Shown piece after piece: positions 1-6,462 of a stretch of 13,395 bases of DNA. Under the pieces are notes generated by a model. The model was given only the letters and a program-made list of their open reading frames with translations. It did not search any database and had not been told where the DNA came from. How positions within the stretch are numbered: the first letter of the stretch is position 1; every line of letters starts with the position of its first letter. Both the position numbers and the translations under genes were made by a program. Source of the stretch: Nitrospiraceae bacterium (GTDB lineage Bacteria; Nitrospirota; Thermodesulfovibrionia; Thermodesulfovibrionales; UBA9159); contig DMNE01000469.1 in NCBI GenBank assembly GCA_003453735.1, forward strand, positions 1-13,395. Reading direction: 5' to 3'.

Positions 1-1436
1 TACAGGGCCGACACAACATCTTTCAGGGACTCATCCCCTCTTATAACCTTCTCAATTCCGTCTGAGATCATCTTTATCTTCTTTTTTCCAAATGCATTCA
101 TATACTTATTAGTGAGGAGATCTTTCGTGAATATTTCTCCGAAGATATCCGCCTCTAGGGCATCAAATTCCTTTTTATTGCCTATTAAACTTCTGAGCAC
201 ATCCTCGGTCACTTCCATGGTATCCATAAAAGCTAACCTGCTCAGGAAACCACGGACATTGTCATACCGGTCGAAGTAGGTGATGATGGCGCTGAACTTT
301 TCGAAGATACTGAAGTCATTGTTTTCGCGGGCATATTCGTCACATGCCCTGCCCGTATCAAGAAGTATTTTCTCAAAGCCCATATCATTCCGAGAGGATG
401 CACGGTGCTTGGCCTTGATGAGTTTTACGATGTCCTCCGCGATGATATGCCTCTTCAGGGAAGAGTCCTTAAAGAAGAGATTTTCCAGGATCGCCCTTGT
501 TTCTTTAAGATATGCTGCTTCTTCGTTCGTTTCCACATGTTTATCTTTCAAGAGGAAATCGTCAAGGGTGTCAAAGAGAATCACGGGGATATTATTTCTG
601 ATGCTCAGCGTCCGGAGTCTATGAAGCCGGGCGAGTTCGGAAGGGTCGATGCGTTCCTTACGGGCTAAATCGAGAAGGATATCCCGGTATTCGTCAACCA
701 CGCTTTTGTTGTCCTGATGCCTGTACAGAATATCGATCTTCATTCTTTCCTGCTGATAAACGTCTATATCATGCCGCAACGCTATATCGCGTAAGCGAGT
801 CTCGTCTTCATCGTTCACCCTTCTCTCCCGTGCATAAGAGCTTTTAAAGAGACGAGAGAATTCCCTGTTCCCGCGGTGGACGAGTTTAAAAATAAAAATC
901 GTTGAATTGGGTTCATTGAGGTCGGCAACAAAGCTATCGAGTAATTCTGCGTCCTTGTCTTGTGCAAGCAGATCGGTTCTTTTCAGGAGTTTGCCGACGG
1001 TCCGTAATATTTGTTTCTGCCTCTTCTGCGGCTCGCTCTTGGTGTCCGAGGATACGAAAAAGCTGTAGTTCTTCACCGCATGCCCGAGCAGAAAGAGCCG
1101 GTGGAAAGATTCCGAGCCCGCCGTATTATTTGAGAATATGAGGTTTTCATCAGTGTCAAGGAAGGCTCCGAACATTATGAGGCGGTTTAATACCTCTTTT
1201 TTTATGAGGTCCTTAAAAGGCTTTTCCACACCGAACATGTACTCGCAGAAACTCCCGCCCGTGCCCGTATACGATAGAGAGTCCTGGAATAAGGAGAGTT
1301 CATTGCCCTTTGAGAAGAATCGGATCCAGGATTCTTCTTCCTGGTAGAAATAGAGGTTGCTGGTTTTTGGTCCTGCCACAAAAACAAAGAAATCGATCGG
1401 GCCGATGCTTCCATGGAGCATAAGGTCGTTGAGCAT
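1..1436 (-). CDS. Conserved protein of unknown function, 3' end cut by window edge
   Basis: An open frame of about 478 codons runs leftward without a stop to the window edge, so the C-terminus is missing. The N-terminus reads MLNDLMLHGSIGPIDFF, then a probably globular region with the motif GTGGSFCEYMFGVEKP near residue 60, followed by a long, charged, mainly helical part rich in Lys, Glu and Asp. No signal peptide or membrane segment is visible. From memory it resembles an uncharacterised family of roughly 600 residues (possibly TIGR04442), but I cannot confirm this and assign no function. The start is uncertain. ATG at 1436 begins the conserved-looking part and has a -10-like TATATT six bases upstream (1443-1448) but no Shine-Dalgarno. 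An in-frame GTG at 1508 has an AGAGG before it and would add 24 residues. No promoter with a good -35 was found. Confidence 0.8.
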   Translation of the reverse strand, partial: MLNDLMLHGSIGPIDFFVFVAGPKTSNLYFYQEEESWIRFFSKGNELSLFQDSLSYTGTGGSFCEYMFGVEKPFKDLIKKEVLNRLIMFGAFLDTDENLIFSNNTAGSESFHRLFLLGHAVKNYSFFVSSDTKSEPQKRQKQILRTVGKLLKRTDLLAQDKDAELLDSFVADLNEPNSTIFIFKLVHRGNREFSRLFKSSYARERRVNDEDETRLRDIALRHDIDVYQQERMKIDILYRHQDNKSVVDEYRDILLDLARKERIDPSELARLHRLRTLSIRNNIPVILFDTLDDFLLKDKHVETNEEAAYLKETRAILENLFFKDSSLKRHIIAEDIVKLIKAKHRASSRNDMGFEKILLDTGRACDEYARENNDFSIFEKFSAIITYFDRYDNVRGFLSRLAFMDTMEVTEDVLRSLIGNKKEFDALEADIFGEIFTKDLLTNKYMNAFGKKKIKMISDGIEKVIRGDESLKDVVSAL

Positions 1437-1590
1437 ATAGAAAATATACCATAGAGAAGGATCAGTACAAAAGTCCTCTCTCCCTTGCCCTGTTCTACTC
1501 GGAGCCACCCGACCTCTCTTGTAAGGGTCGAATCTGTCCTCGATGGTATGGTTAAGGGTGCTTCCTCATAAAGACCTCTCCAAAAAGCTA

Positions 1591-1619
1591 TTGCCCTTAT
1601 GTGGTGTTTGGACTACAAT
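1591..1619 (+). promoter_or_regulatory. Probable sigma-70 promoter of the membrane protein gene
   Basis: TTGCCC (1591-1596) and TACAAT (1614-1619) are separated by 17 bases, giving transcription from about 1626, some 25-40 bases before the start codon. The -10 matches five of six consensus positions and the -35 four of six. Confidence 0.5.
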
Positions 1620-1649
1620 ATAACCTGTTTAAGATAATGAATATTCAGG

Positions 1650-2711
1650 ATGGTTTCTGAGCGGGACATGAGATACAGTGAGGCGATAAAAAACGGTTTT
1701 CAAATAATCAATAAGAGCTGGCAGCTTGTTCTAATCCAGATTGCCGCGCTGTTTGTGAGCTTCATGGGATTTTTCGTCATAGTGGGATTTCCCCTTGCCA
1801 TTGCATTTATCATTTTCGGACTCGACTTCACCGAGATTCCTCGGTTTCACGACGTGCTTCGAGCCTTCCATGAACCGTCCGCGCTCCTATCGCAATACTT
1901 TTGGCTGGTAATCCTTGTGCTAACAAGTGCCCTGCTTTACGTCCTGGCAGTATTCTCCCTCGGGGTCTTTGTCTTTGGGGGATCAATCGGCGTTATCAGC
2001 CATTCGATGCGAGAACGGACTGAAGGGTTTTCGATGAAGCTTTTCCTTTCACAAGGCAAGCGGTTGTTCTTTCCCTTGGTAGGCTTCACGTCTGTAATGG
2101 GGATGATATTCGTTGCACTGGCCTTTGTCCTTGGTCTCTTCGGCGGAGCGATAGCGGCTCTCGTTTCATTGGCAAGGGAGCAAGAAGCCACCTTGGCGCT
2201 CTTCCTCGGGATTTTTTTTTCGCTGATTCTCCTTTTAGTCGGCCTCATTCTCATCCTCATTGCCCTGGCTGTCACACTGTATGGGGCCGCTGCCCTGGCC
2301 ATAGAAGGGTACGGACCGGTTAGATCCACACAGGCTTCGCTCCGGTATCTCTATAAGCACGCAGAAGCGTTCTACCTGTACTGCATAGCCTTCGGCGGAT
2401 ATATAATCATCAGTTTTCTTGTCTTCTTTTTGGGATATCCCCTGAAATTTATTCCTCTTATAGGGCCATTGTTTACCGTTGTCCTGCAGTTCACTATACA
2501 TGTCGGACAGAGTTACCTCGGTCTTGTTATGCTAGCCACGATATTCTGGTATTACTTCATGACGGAAGGTGGGCTGGGGGAGGACAGCAACGCCCTGAAA
2601 ACCGCGGATTCGCTTCCTACCTCTGAAAATTCCACTCAGCAGAAAGATATCTCCGAGTCTCAAGCTCACGGGCAAGAAGAAGCTCTTCCTGAGAAAGGGC
2701 CGCAGGAATAA
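1650..2711 (+). CDS. Multi-pass membrane protein of unknown function
   Basis: The 353-residue product has about six hydrophobic stretches: roughly residues 26-56, 84-115, 141-170, 183-217, 243-262 and 268-305. A polar tail of about 40 residues follows, rich in Glu, Gln and Ser, and presumably sits outside the membrane. The layout (a short amphipathic start MRYSEAIKNGFQ, then long paired membrane helices) recalls the loose group of membrane proteins that includes the glycerophosphodiester phosphodiesterase membrane domain. There is no catalytic motif, so the function is unknown. The start could be ATG 1650 or, more like related proteins, ATG 1668. Neither has a strong Shine-Dalgarno. The last 95 bases lie antisense to the 3' end of the lipoate/octanoate transferase gene, so the polar tail is encoded opposite conserved residues of that enzyme. 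Confidence 0.75.
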   Translation: MVSERDMRYSEAIKNGFQIINKSWQLVLIQIAALFVSFMGFFVIVGFPLAIAFIIFGLDFTEIPRFHDVLRAFHEPSALLSQYFWLVILVLTSALLYVLAVFSLGVFVFGGSIGVISHSMRERTEGFSMKLFLSQGKRLFFPLVGFTSVMGMIFVALAFVLGLFGGAIAALVSLAREQEATLALFLGIFFSLILLLVGLILILIALAVTLYGAAALAIEGYGPVRSTQASLRYLYKHAEAFYLYCIAFGGYIIISFLVFFLGYPLKFIPLIGPLFTVVLQFTIHVGQSYLGLVMLATIFWYYFMTEGGLGEDSNALKTADSLPTSENSTQQKDISESQAHGQEEALPEKGPQE

Positions 2712-3414
2712 AGGTTGTCTGAAAGGTCTCTTCAAAGGAGGCCTTGATCGTTTCTCTGAGTTGTTCATGGCTTAGGGCAGGGATTACCTCTTGCAGTCCG
2801 ATCATCCTCTCCTTCAGGTTCACGGAGGGTGCGATATTGAATATCTGTCTTACCGCCTCCTCATCAATGGTGTAGGGGATCGAACCCTGCTGTAAGAATC
2901 CCTCCCTCCAGCGTTTCTGCGCTGAACCACAAACCTTTCTGCTGTCGAGCGTTATCTCGCCAAAAGATGTTGAGTGGAAGCAGAGGGGATTCTTGATCGT
3001 GTTGCCCTCGCGGCCTCTCTCTCGCCCTGTCTCTGCCTCCGGGGAAAGGCCAAGCGCTGAAATTGCTCTGCAGAAGGCCCGACCGATCTTTTTGTAACTG
3101 TCTCTAAGGCCGTATGAAAAGGGGCCGTGGGCGGTAGTCGCGGAAAAGCTATAAGTGAGTTCGTGTCCATGCAGTATCGCCCTTCCACCCGTGAGCCTCC
3201 TCACGAGCGGAATCCCCATTGTCAAGCAGCGGGAGAGGTTCGTGCAATTGACTTTCTGAAAACACCCGATGCTCACCGAAGGGGTTGTCCATTCGTATAT
3301 CCGCAGGGTGGGGGGAGATTGAACCTTTCGGACGGACTGCGCAATGGCTTCATCTACTGCCATATTGAATGAGGCGGTGCCGGGTCCTGAATTGATAAAG
3401 CGCCATTCCTCCAT
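2617..3414 (-). CDS. lipM: LipM-type octanoyltransferase / lipoate-protein ligase A family protein
   Basis: The 265-residue protein belongs to the biotin/lipoate protein ligase fold. It should attach octanoyl or lipoyl groups to the lipoyl-domain lysine of GcvH and 2-oxoacid dehydrogenase E2 subunits in the cytoplasm. Landmarks are the start MEEWRFINSG, the substrate loop RRLTGGRAILHGHELTYS (72-89), Cys145 in PLCFHSTSFGEI, Lys160 in the RKVCGSAQKR motif, and a C-terminus (LSQEELLLA to SAEWNFQR) that follows Bacillus LipM closely to the last residue. Cys145 falls where LipM has its acyl-thioester cysteine (Cys150), which favours a transferase over an ATP-dependent ligase. The frame is open upstream to an ATG at 3522, but similarity starts at 3414 and a strong promoter lies just before that ATG, so 3414 is preferred. 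The 3' end overlaps the convergent membrane protein gene by 95 bases. Confidence 0.92.
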   Translation of the reverse strand: MEEWRFINSGPGTASFNMAVDEAIAQSVRKVQSPPTLRIYEWTTPSVSIGCFQKVNCTNLSRCLTMGIPLVRRLTGGRAILHGHELTYSFSATTAHGPFSYGLRDSYKKIGRAFCRAISALGLSPEAETGRERGREGNTIKNPLCFHSTSFGEITLDSRKVCGSAQKRWREGFLQQGSIPYTIDEEAVRQIFNIAPSVNLKERMIGLQEVIPALSHEQLRETIKASFEETFQTTFIPAALSQEELLLARELETRRYLSAEWNFQR

Positions 3415-3423
3415 TACTTTTAA

Positions 3424-3453
3424 ACTATAGAGATTGGGGGATAGGAATGTCAA
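3424..3453 (-). promoter_or_regulatory. Strong promoter placing lipM start at the 5' end of its mRNA
   Basis: On the minus strand a perfect TTGACA (3448-3453) is followed after 18 bases by TATAGT (3424-3429). The lipM ATG (3414-3412) is only nine bases beyond the -10. Transcription would begin about two or three bases before the ATG, so the message should be leaderless. No Shine-Dalgarno is present, which fits. Confidence 0.7.
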
Positions 3454-3534
3454 TGACGGGACAGAGAGGAGTGGCGGCGAGCACCTTTTTCCCAATCGTT
3501 CTGGAGGACGCTTGCAAAACACATGAGCTTGACA

Positions 3535-3639
3535 ATGCTAAAAAGTGATGATGGGATTTTCCCGGAAAGAGGGACGGTAATCCTCCATCCGGCTCTCACA
3601 AATCCGGAACAAATCAGAGAACAGACGATTCACCTTTGA
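3535..3639 (+). other. Short open frame, possible gene remnant
   Basis: The stretch 3523-3800 between lipM and cooT holds no convincing gene. It does contain a 34-codon plus-strand frame starting MLKSDDGIFPERG, and after the TGA the same frame reads on for 12 codons (RDLEDGTHLEGS). The composition is protein-like, but there is no ribosome binding site and I do not recognise the sequence. It may be the remains of a lost gene or chance. Confidence 0.2.
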
Positions 3640-3800
3640 AGAGATCTTGAAGACGGCACCCATTTAGAGGGCAGTTGATACAACCCGTTATGGACACGTG
3701 AGGAACAGATCGCACCTCCCCTCTGAAAAGTGTTTCCATTTTATCATACAGAGAGCATGTTCGAAGCAAGAACTGCCCCTCCCGGATTAAGGAAGAACGG

Positions 3801-3989
3801 TCATTTCTTCTCTAAGATGATCCTGTGTCTCAGGAGGGAGATCTCTTTGATCGTACCCTCAAAGACTTTCTGCTCTCCGAACAGATTCTTGAGAAAGATC
3901 TTGCCTCCTTCGGGTTTCATAAGGTCCACATTTTCGAGATAGAGTTCCTCATTGCCGTCTTTGAGGATATACGCATTTGCCTCACACAT
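3801..3989 (-). CDS. cooT: CooT-family small nickel-binding protein
   Basis: The 62-residue protein starts MCEANAYILKDG and contains VDLMKPEGGKIFLKNLFGEQK, the pattern of the CooT-like family (PF10133). Rhodospirillum rubrum CooT is a dimeric small protein that binds nickel through its N-terminal region, including Cys2, and serves carbon monoxide dehydrogenase maturation. Cys2 is kept here. No CODH gene is visible, so the nickel role in this organism is inference from the family. A strong Shine-Dalgarno (AAAGGAGGA) lies in the last codons of the upstream DUF3842 gene, and the two frames overlap by eight bases, so translation is probably coupled. Confidence 0.88.
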   Translation of the reverse strand: MCEANAYILKDGNEELYLENVDLMKPEGGKIFLKNLFGEQKVFEGTIKEISLLRHRIILEKK

Positions 3990-4399
3990 TTAATTCCTCC
4001 TTTATGCGAGCGATTAATTTTTCTACACTATGGGGCAAGGGCTCCTTTAGCGTCCCGATCACTTCAACCCCTTCCTGGTTTAACGGGATGAGAAATTTTT
4101 TTGCCGGTGAGGATGCCACAGCATCCGCCATCCGGGCAGTAAGCTCCCCCATCATGGCATTCGAAAGGACAACGCTCAATGGGCCAAGGATGATGTCGAC
4201 TTTGCCTGCGTTCAATACAATGGCATTTTCCCCTGTTGCGCCCTTATCAGCCCGGGCCTTCATCATTGAAGCGGTTGCTGCCGCATTCGTGCCGAGTGCC
4301 ATAATCCCCACGGGTATCTTTGAACTCTTCCCTAAGTCTTTTTACAACGAGACTGCCGATTCCGCCGCCCTGTCCATCGATAACCGCTATTGTCAACAC
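3982..4399 (-). pseudogene. DUF3842 family protein, broken by a one-base frameshift
   Basis: Two frames together give a complete DUF3842 protein of about 138 residues. The first, from GTG 4399 (or TTG 4396), reads LTIAVIDGQGGGIG and ends in KRLREEFKDTRG. The second reads GIMALGTNAAATASMMKARA, then ATGENAIVLNAGKVDIILGP, and runs to the C-terminus. Removing one G from the GGGG run (plus-strand CCCC, 4306-4309) joins them exactly (DTRGIMALGTN). The N-terminal glycine-rich motif looks like a nucleotide-binding loop, but the family function is not known to me. As written, only a 109-residue product from an internal GTG at 4311 could be made. The cause is either a real inactivating mutation or a homopolymer error in the sequence. 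It is cotranscribed with cooT. Confidence 0.8.
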
Positions 4400-4405
4400 A
4401 GTTGA

Positions 4406-4435
4406 AGTATAAAAGATAGGAGATTAGAGTGTCAA
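4406..4435 (-). promoter_or_regulatory. Promoter of the DUF3842-cooT pair
   Basis: A perfect TTGACA (4430-4435) and TATACT (4406-4411) are separated by 18 bases on the minus strand. The GTG start (4399-4397) follows six bases after the -10, exactly at the expected transcription start. There is no Shine-Dalgarno, so a leaderless message is likely. Confidence 0.65.
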
Positions 4436-4515
4436 AAAGAGACAACCTATTCAGAGCAATGGACAGGTCCCGTACAACTGAATGTTCCTTACCACCGGAG
4501 GGGTTGAACAATCAG

Positions 4516-4563
4516 GGCGCATAACTTCATTCTGGGCAGGATGCCAGGGTGGAGTTATGCGCC
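4516..4563. repeat. 48-base near-perfect hairpin
   Basis: The arms GCGCATAACT and AGTTATGCGC pair perfectly, extended by a flanking G-C pair. The next nine positions inward also all pair if read as plus-strand RNA with G-U wobbles, giving about 20 base pairs around an 8-base loop. There is no T-run, so it is not a normal terminator. The GTTATGC/GCATAAC ends recall recombination or attC-like sites, but the element is shorter than typical attC. Confidence 0.6.
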
Positions 4564-4582
4564 GTGGTTTTCTCAACGCCTG

Positions 4583-4634
4583 CAACGCTCTATAGCGTTG
4601 TCGTTCATAATGCGAAGTTCCCTGTTATGTGAAG
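4583..4634. repeat. Small palindrome and two direct repeats beside a truncated gene
   Basis: CAACGCT (4583-4589) and AGCGTTG (4594-4600) form a 7-bp hairpin with a four-base loop. Just beyond, TAATGCGAAG (4608-4617) and TTATGTGAAG (4625-4634) are direct repeats with a 17-base period, and both resemble the TTATGCG end of the larger hairpin. The region 4436-4675 contains no gene. These repeats are its only visible structure. Confidence 0.45.
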
Positions 4635-4675
4635 GAAATTCAGCGGGAATGCTATAATTCGTTAGACGAGGGAAA

Positions 4676-5098
4676 TCAGAAGCACTGCAGATTGCATGAG
4701 CCCGGGATGATCCCGTTCGACGCCGTTCCCAGTGTGCTATGGTTTCGATCAATAAAGGGGATTTGAATATTGACTCCCCAGTCGGGGGTTTTGCTGTAAT
4801 CGATACCCAGTGTATAGTAGTTGTTTATGGTGTATTGTTCGTGGGGGGCTCCGAAATTTACGATCTTGCTGGCGGCAACAGGAGAAATAGTGCCAGTCCC
4901 GCTGCGGAGCTGATCCTGATTCAGAAAGTCCCAGCGGAAATCCAACCTTATTCCCGGTGTGTAAGCAAACTGCTGATTTTCCCAATCCTGACTCAATGTG
5001 CAGCCACAACTTGCACAGGCCCCGGCATCTACTGAAGTCATTAATCCGATGATAACAGCAAGACTAAGCACGGCCGCACCATGAAGTACTTGCCGCAT
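4676..5098 (-). pseudogene. 3'-truncated exported Cys-rich (outer-membrane-type) protein
   Basis: The 140-residue product begins with a clear signal peptide (MRQVLHGAAVLSLAVIIGLM), then the CASCGC cluster (Cys28, 31, 33) and the segment LDFRWDFLNQDQLRSGTG, followed by TLGIDYSKTPDWGVNIQIPF. I recognise this as the N-terminal third of a roughly 350-400 residue family predicted to form an outer-membrane beta-barrel. The similarity stops near TASNGIIPG at about 4695, and the frame ends a few codons later. The remaining barrel strands are absent from the downstream sequence, so the gene is truncated. The start at 5098 is chosen for its Shine-Dalgarno (GGGAGAAG) and because it begins the signal peptide. 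An in-frame ATG at 5146 is less likely. The truncation lies about 60 bases from the repeat cluster at 4516-4634. Confidence 0.7.
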
Positions 5099-5156
5099 AA
5101 ACTTCTCCCGAATGACTCGAAGAACGGAAATGTTTTTTGCTCGCATAGTGAACCCT

Positions 5157-5240
5157 CTATCTTTCGAAAAAAATAAGGAGCCGAGATAAGCCGACTGTCC
5201 GACCTAAAAATACCGCTAACCCATGGGTAATATTTTTCAT
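5157..5240 (-). other. Tiny frame with strong ribosome binding site, possible remnant
   Basis: A 27-codon frame (MKNITHGLAVFLGRTVG...) follows a strong GAGAGGAGAAA Shine-Dalgarno directly upstream of the truncated exported protein. It looks like the start of a signal peptide that soon runs out of frame. It could be a fossil 5' end of a neighbouring gene or a leader peptide. Confidence 0.25.
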
Positions 5241-5351
5241 TTTCTCCTCTCGCTTATAAAAAAATTATCATTCTGACGGTTGGCTCCACTTCAGAGTCAT
5301 CTTTCAATGATTTCCGAAGCAGAGCCGAGTTTAAAGTGGAGAAAAGTCTGA

Positions 5352-5366
5352 AGAGGAGACTCCTCT
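5352..5366 (-). terminator. Possible weak terminator hairpin
   Basis: AGAGGAG and CTCCTCT form a perfect dyad, followed on the minus strand by CAGACTTTTC. It sits after the stop of the small secreted protein gene. The T-run is short, so the call is weak. Confidence 0.25.
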
Positions 5367-5421
5367 CACAGGCATTAGGCCCGTATTTCCGGGGAACCCT
5401 GGACTCGCTCGGAACTGCAGG

Positions 5422-5710
5422 TTAGACTTTTGGCGGATGCTCTAACTGAAGGGAAAACCTGGATGGCGCAAAAAGCGGCTTTACCGTCTCAAGAAATGTC
5501 GCAGACTCAAACAGAATGGGTTTGCAGAAACATTCATGCAGGGAAGGAGTATCAGCGTTTACAGACACAAAAAAGCCTGATGTATTGCAGACGTCAAAAG
5601 TGAGAAGCAATGGTCCGCTCCCTGCCTTTGTGTGTGAGGGCGTAATCGTCATTGATGAAGAGAGGAGCGCACTTATGCAAGACAAGAATAATAACCGCAA
5701 CCCGTTTCAT
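5422..5710 (-). pseudogene. Small secreted protein of unknown function with frameshifted signal peptide
   Basis: The body reads TPSHTKAGSGPLLLTFDVC, then FVSVNADTPSLHECFCKPI, and ends in HPPKV. From memory it resembles small conserved proteins of delta-proteobacteria and Nitrospirota, often near metal-efflux genes, with no known function. A start consistent with export, ATG 5710 (MKRVAVIILVL), lies seven bases after a good promoter but is in a different frame from the body. Shifting by one base near the tenth codon gives one continuous protein of about 95 residues with a signal peptide. As written, translation of the body could only begin at TTG 5700 (92 residues), which has no ribosome binding site. 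Either the gene is newly broken or the sequence has an indel error. Confidence 0.55.
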
Positions 5711-5717
5711 TGCACTC

Positions 5718-5746
5718 AATATACCAAAGGCATTCTCTGATGTCAC
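5718..5746 (-). promoter_or_regulatory. Promoter of the small secreted protein gene
   Basis: GTGACA (5741-5746) and TATATT (5718-5723) are separated by 17 bases. ATG 5710 follows seven bases later, so the transcript would be leaderless. This is the main reason to think 5710 is the original start. Confidence 0.5.
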
Positions 5747-5778
5747 CATAGAGTTGGGCTTGATTTATGACGTTCAGC

Positions 5779-5805
5779 GCGACAATTCTCTGGTCTTATT
5801 GTCGC
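5779..5805. promoter_or_regulatory. Inverted repeat upstream of the lipoprotein gene
   Basis: GCGACAAT (5779-5786) and ATTGTCGC (5798-5805) are perfect 8-bp arms around an 11-base spacer. It ends 28 bases before the lipoprotein start and just before possible -10 elements (TATGGT, TACACT). The position fits an operator, but the regulator is unknown. Confidence 0.45.
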
Positions 5806-5833
5806 CGGCCTGATTATGGTACACTAGGATGTA

Positions 5834-6304
5834 ATGGTATATCGTTATCTTTTCGGTATAAGACCTGTAATACTATTGTCGGGCAGTACCTTGATCACCT
5901 TGCTAGCCTTTTTATTTCTGCTATCGTGCTCTAGGCAGCCCGTTTATCCTGAGCCTCCCGTCAGAGGCTCGGACGTGGCTGTCGATATCGCCCGACTTAA
6001 GGTAGAATGCCCGCTCTTCTTCACCCTTCCCTATCATGGGAAAAAGGTAAACTTTTTTGTAATGCGGACTGCGAACGGCGTCGTTTCCTTTCTCGACGCG
6101 TGCGCGAGTTGCTACCCTTACAAGCTTGGCTACCGCGTCGACCGCGGACAGCTCGCATGCAGGAGGTGTAACGTGCGGTATTCTCTGTCAAACATCGAAA
6201 AAGGGTTCGGCAATTGCTTTCCGATACAGATCGAGGGACATCTTAAGGACGGAGAATACCGCATACCTGTTTCACGGCTTCAGGCGGCAGCCGACAACTT
6301 CTAG
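5834..6304 (+). CDS. DUF2318-like metal/Fe-S-binding lipoprotein
   Basis: The 156-residue protein has an N-terminal hydrophobic stretch ending in a lipobox (LLSC, Cys32), so it should be an envelope lipoprotein. The C-terminal half carries C90-x2-C93, then GYRVDRGQ, C109-x2-C112 and GNCFP (Cys128). This is the pattern of the DUF2318 (PF10080) domain, in which paired CxxC motifs are predicted to bind metal or an Fe-S centre. In that family the domain is often part of membrane proteins near iron or copper transport genes. Here it is a stand-alone lipoprotein. An AGGA lies shortly before the ATG. Its neighbours (a YtkA-like pseudogene, a truncated exported protein) suggest a former envelope metal-handling cluster. 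The specific substrate is unknown. Confidence 0.72.
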   Translation: MVYRYLFGIRPVILLSGSTLITLLAFLFLLSCSRQPVYPEPPVRGSDVAVDIARLKVECPLFFTLPYHGKKVNFFVMRTANGVVSFLDACASCYPYKLGYRVDRGQLACRRCNVRYSLSNIEKGFGNCFPIQIEGHLKDGEYRIPVSRLQAAADNF

Positions 6305-6462
6305 GAAAGGTAGGCAGGGCCTTCTGACCTTCCCTTCGTTGGCAGTTTTCTTAAGTTCGTCGAGAGGCAGGGACCGGTCACACACTATCGGTGAAAAATG
6401 CGCTGACCTATCCCTCCTTGCTGCCTCGCAGCAGAAATCCATTGATAGAAAGGAGGCCGCTG

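Noticed and set aside
1938..2501. Long minus-strand frames inside the membrane protein gene
   Set aside because: They are antisense to a clear membrane protein, Arg/Lys/Pro-rich and without start signals.
4516..4563. Hairpin as an integron attC site
   Set aside because: The ends resemble GTTATGC/GCATAAC, but the element is shorter than usual attC sites, lacks clear L boxes and extrahelical bases, and no integrase or cassette array is visible.
6272..6430. Minus-strand open frame (MDFCCEAARRDRSAHFSP...) following the YtkA-like pseudogene
   Set aside because: It has no ribosome binding site, overlaps the lipoprotein 3' end, and I do not recognise it. The preceding frame ends in a stop, so it may be only chance or degraded sequence.
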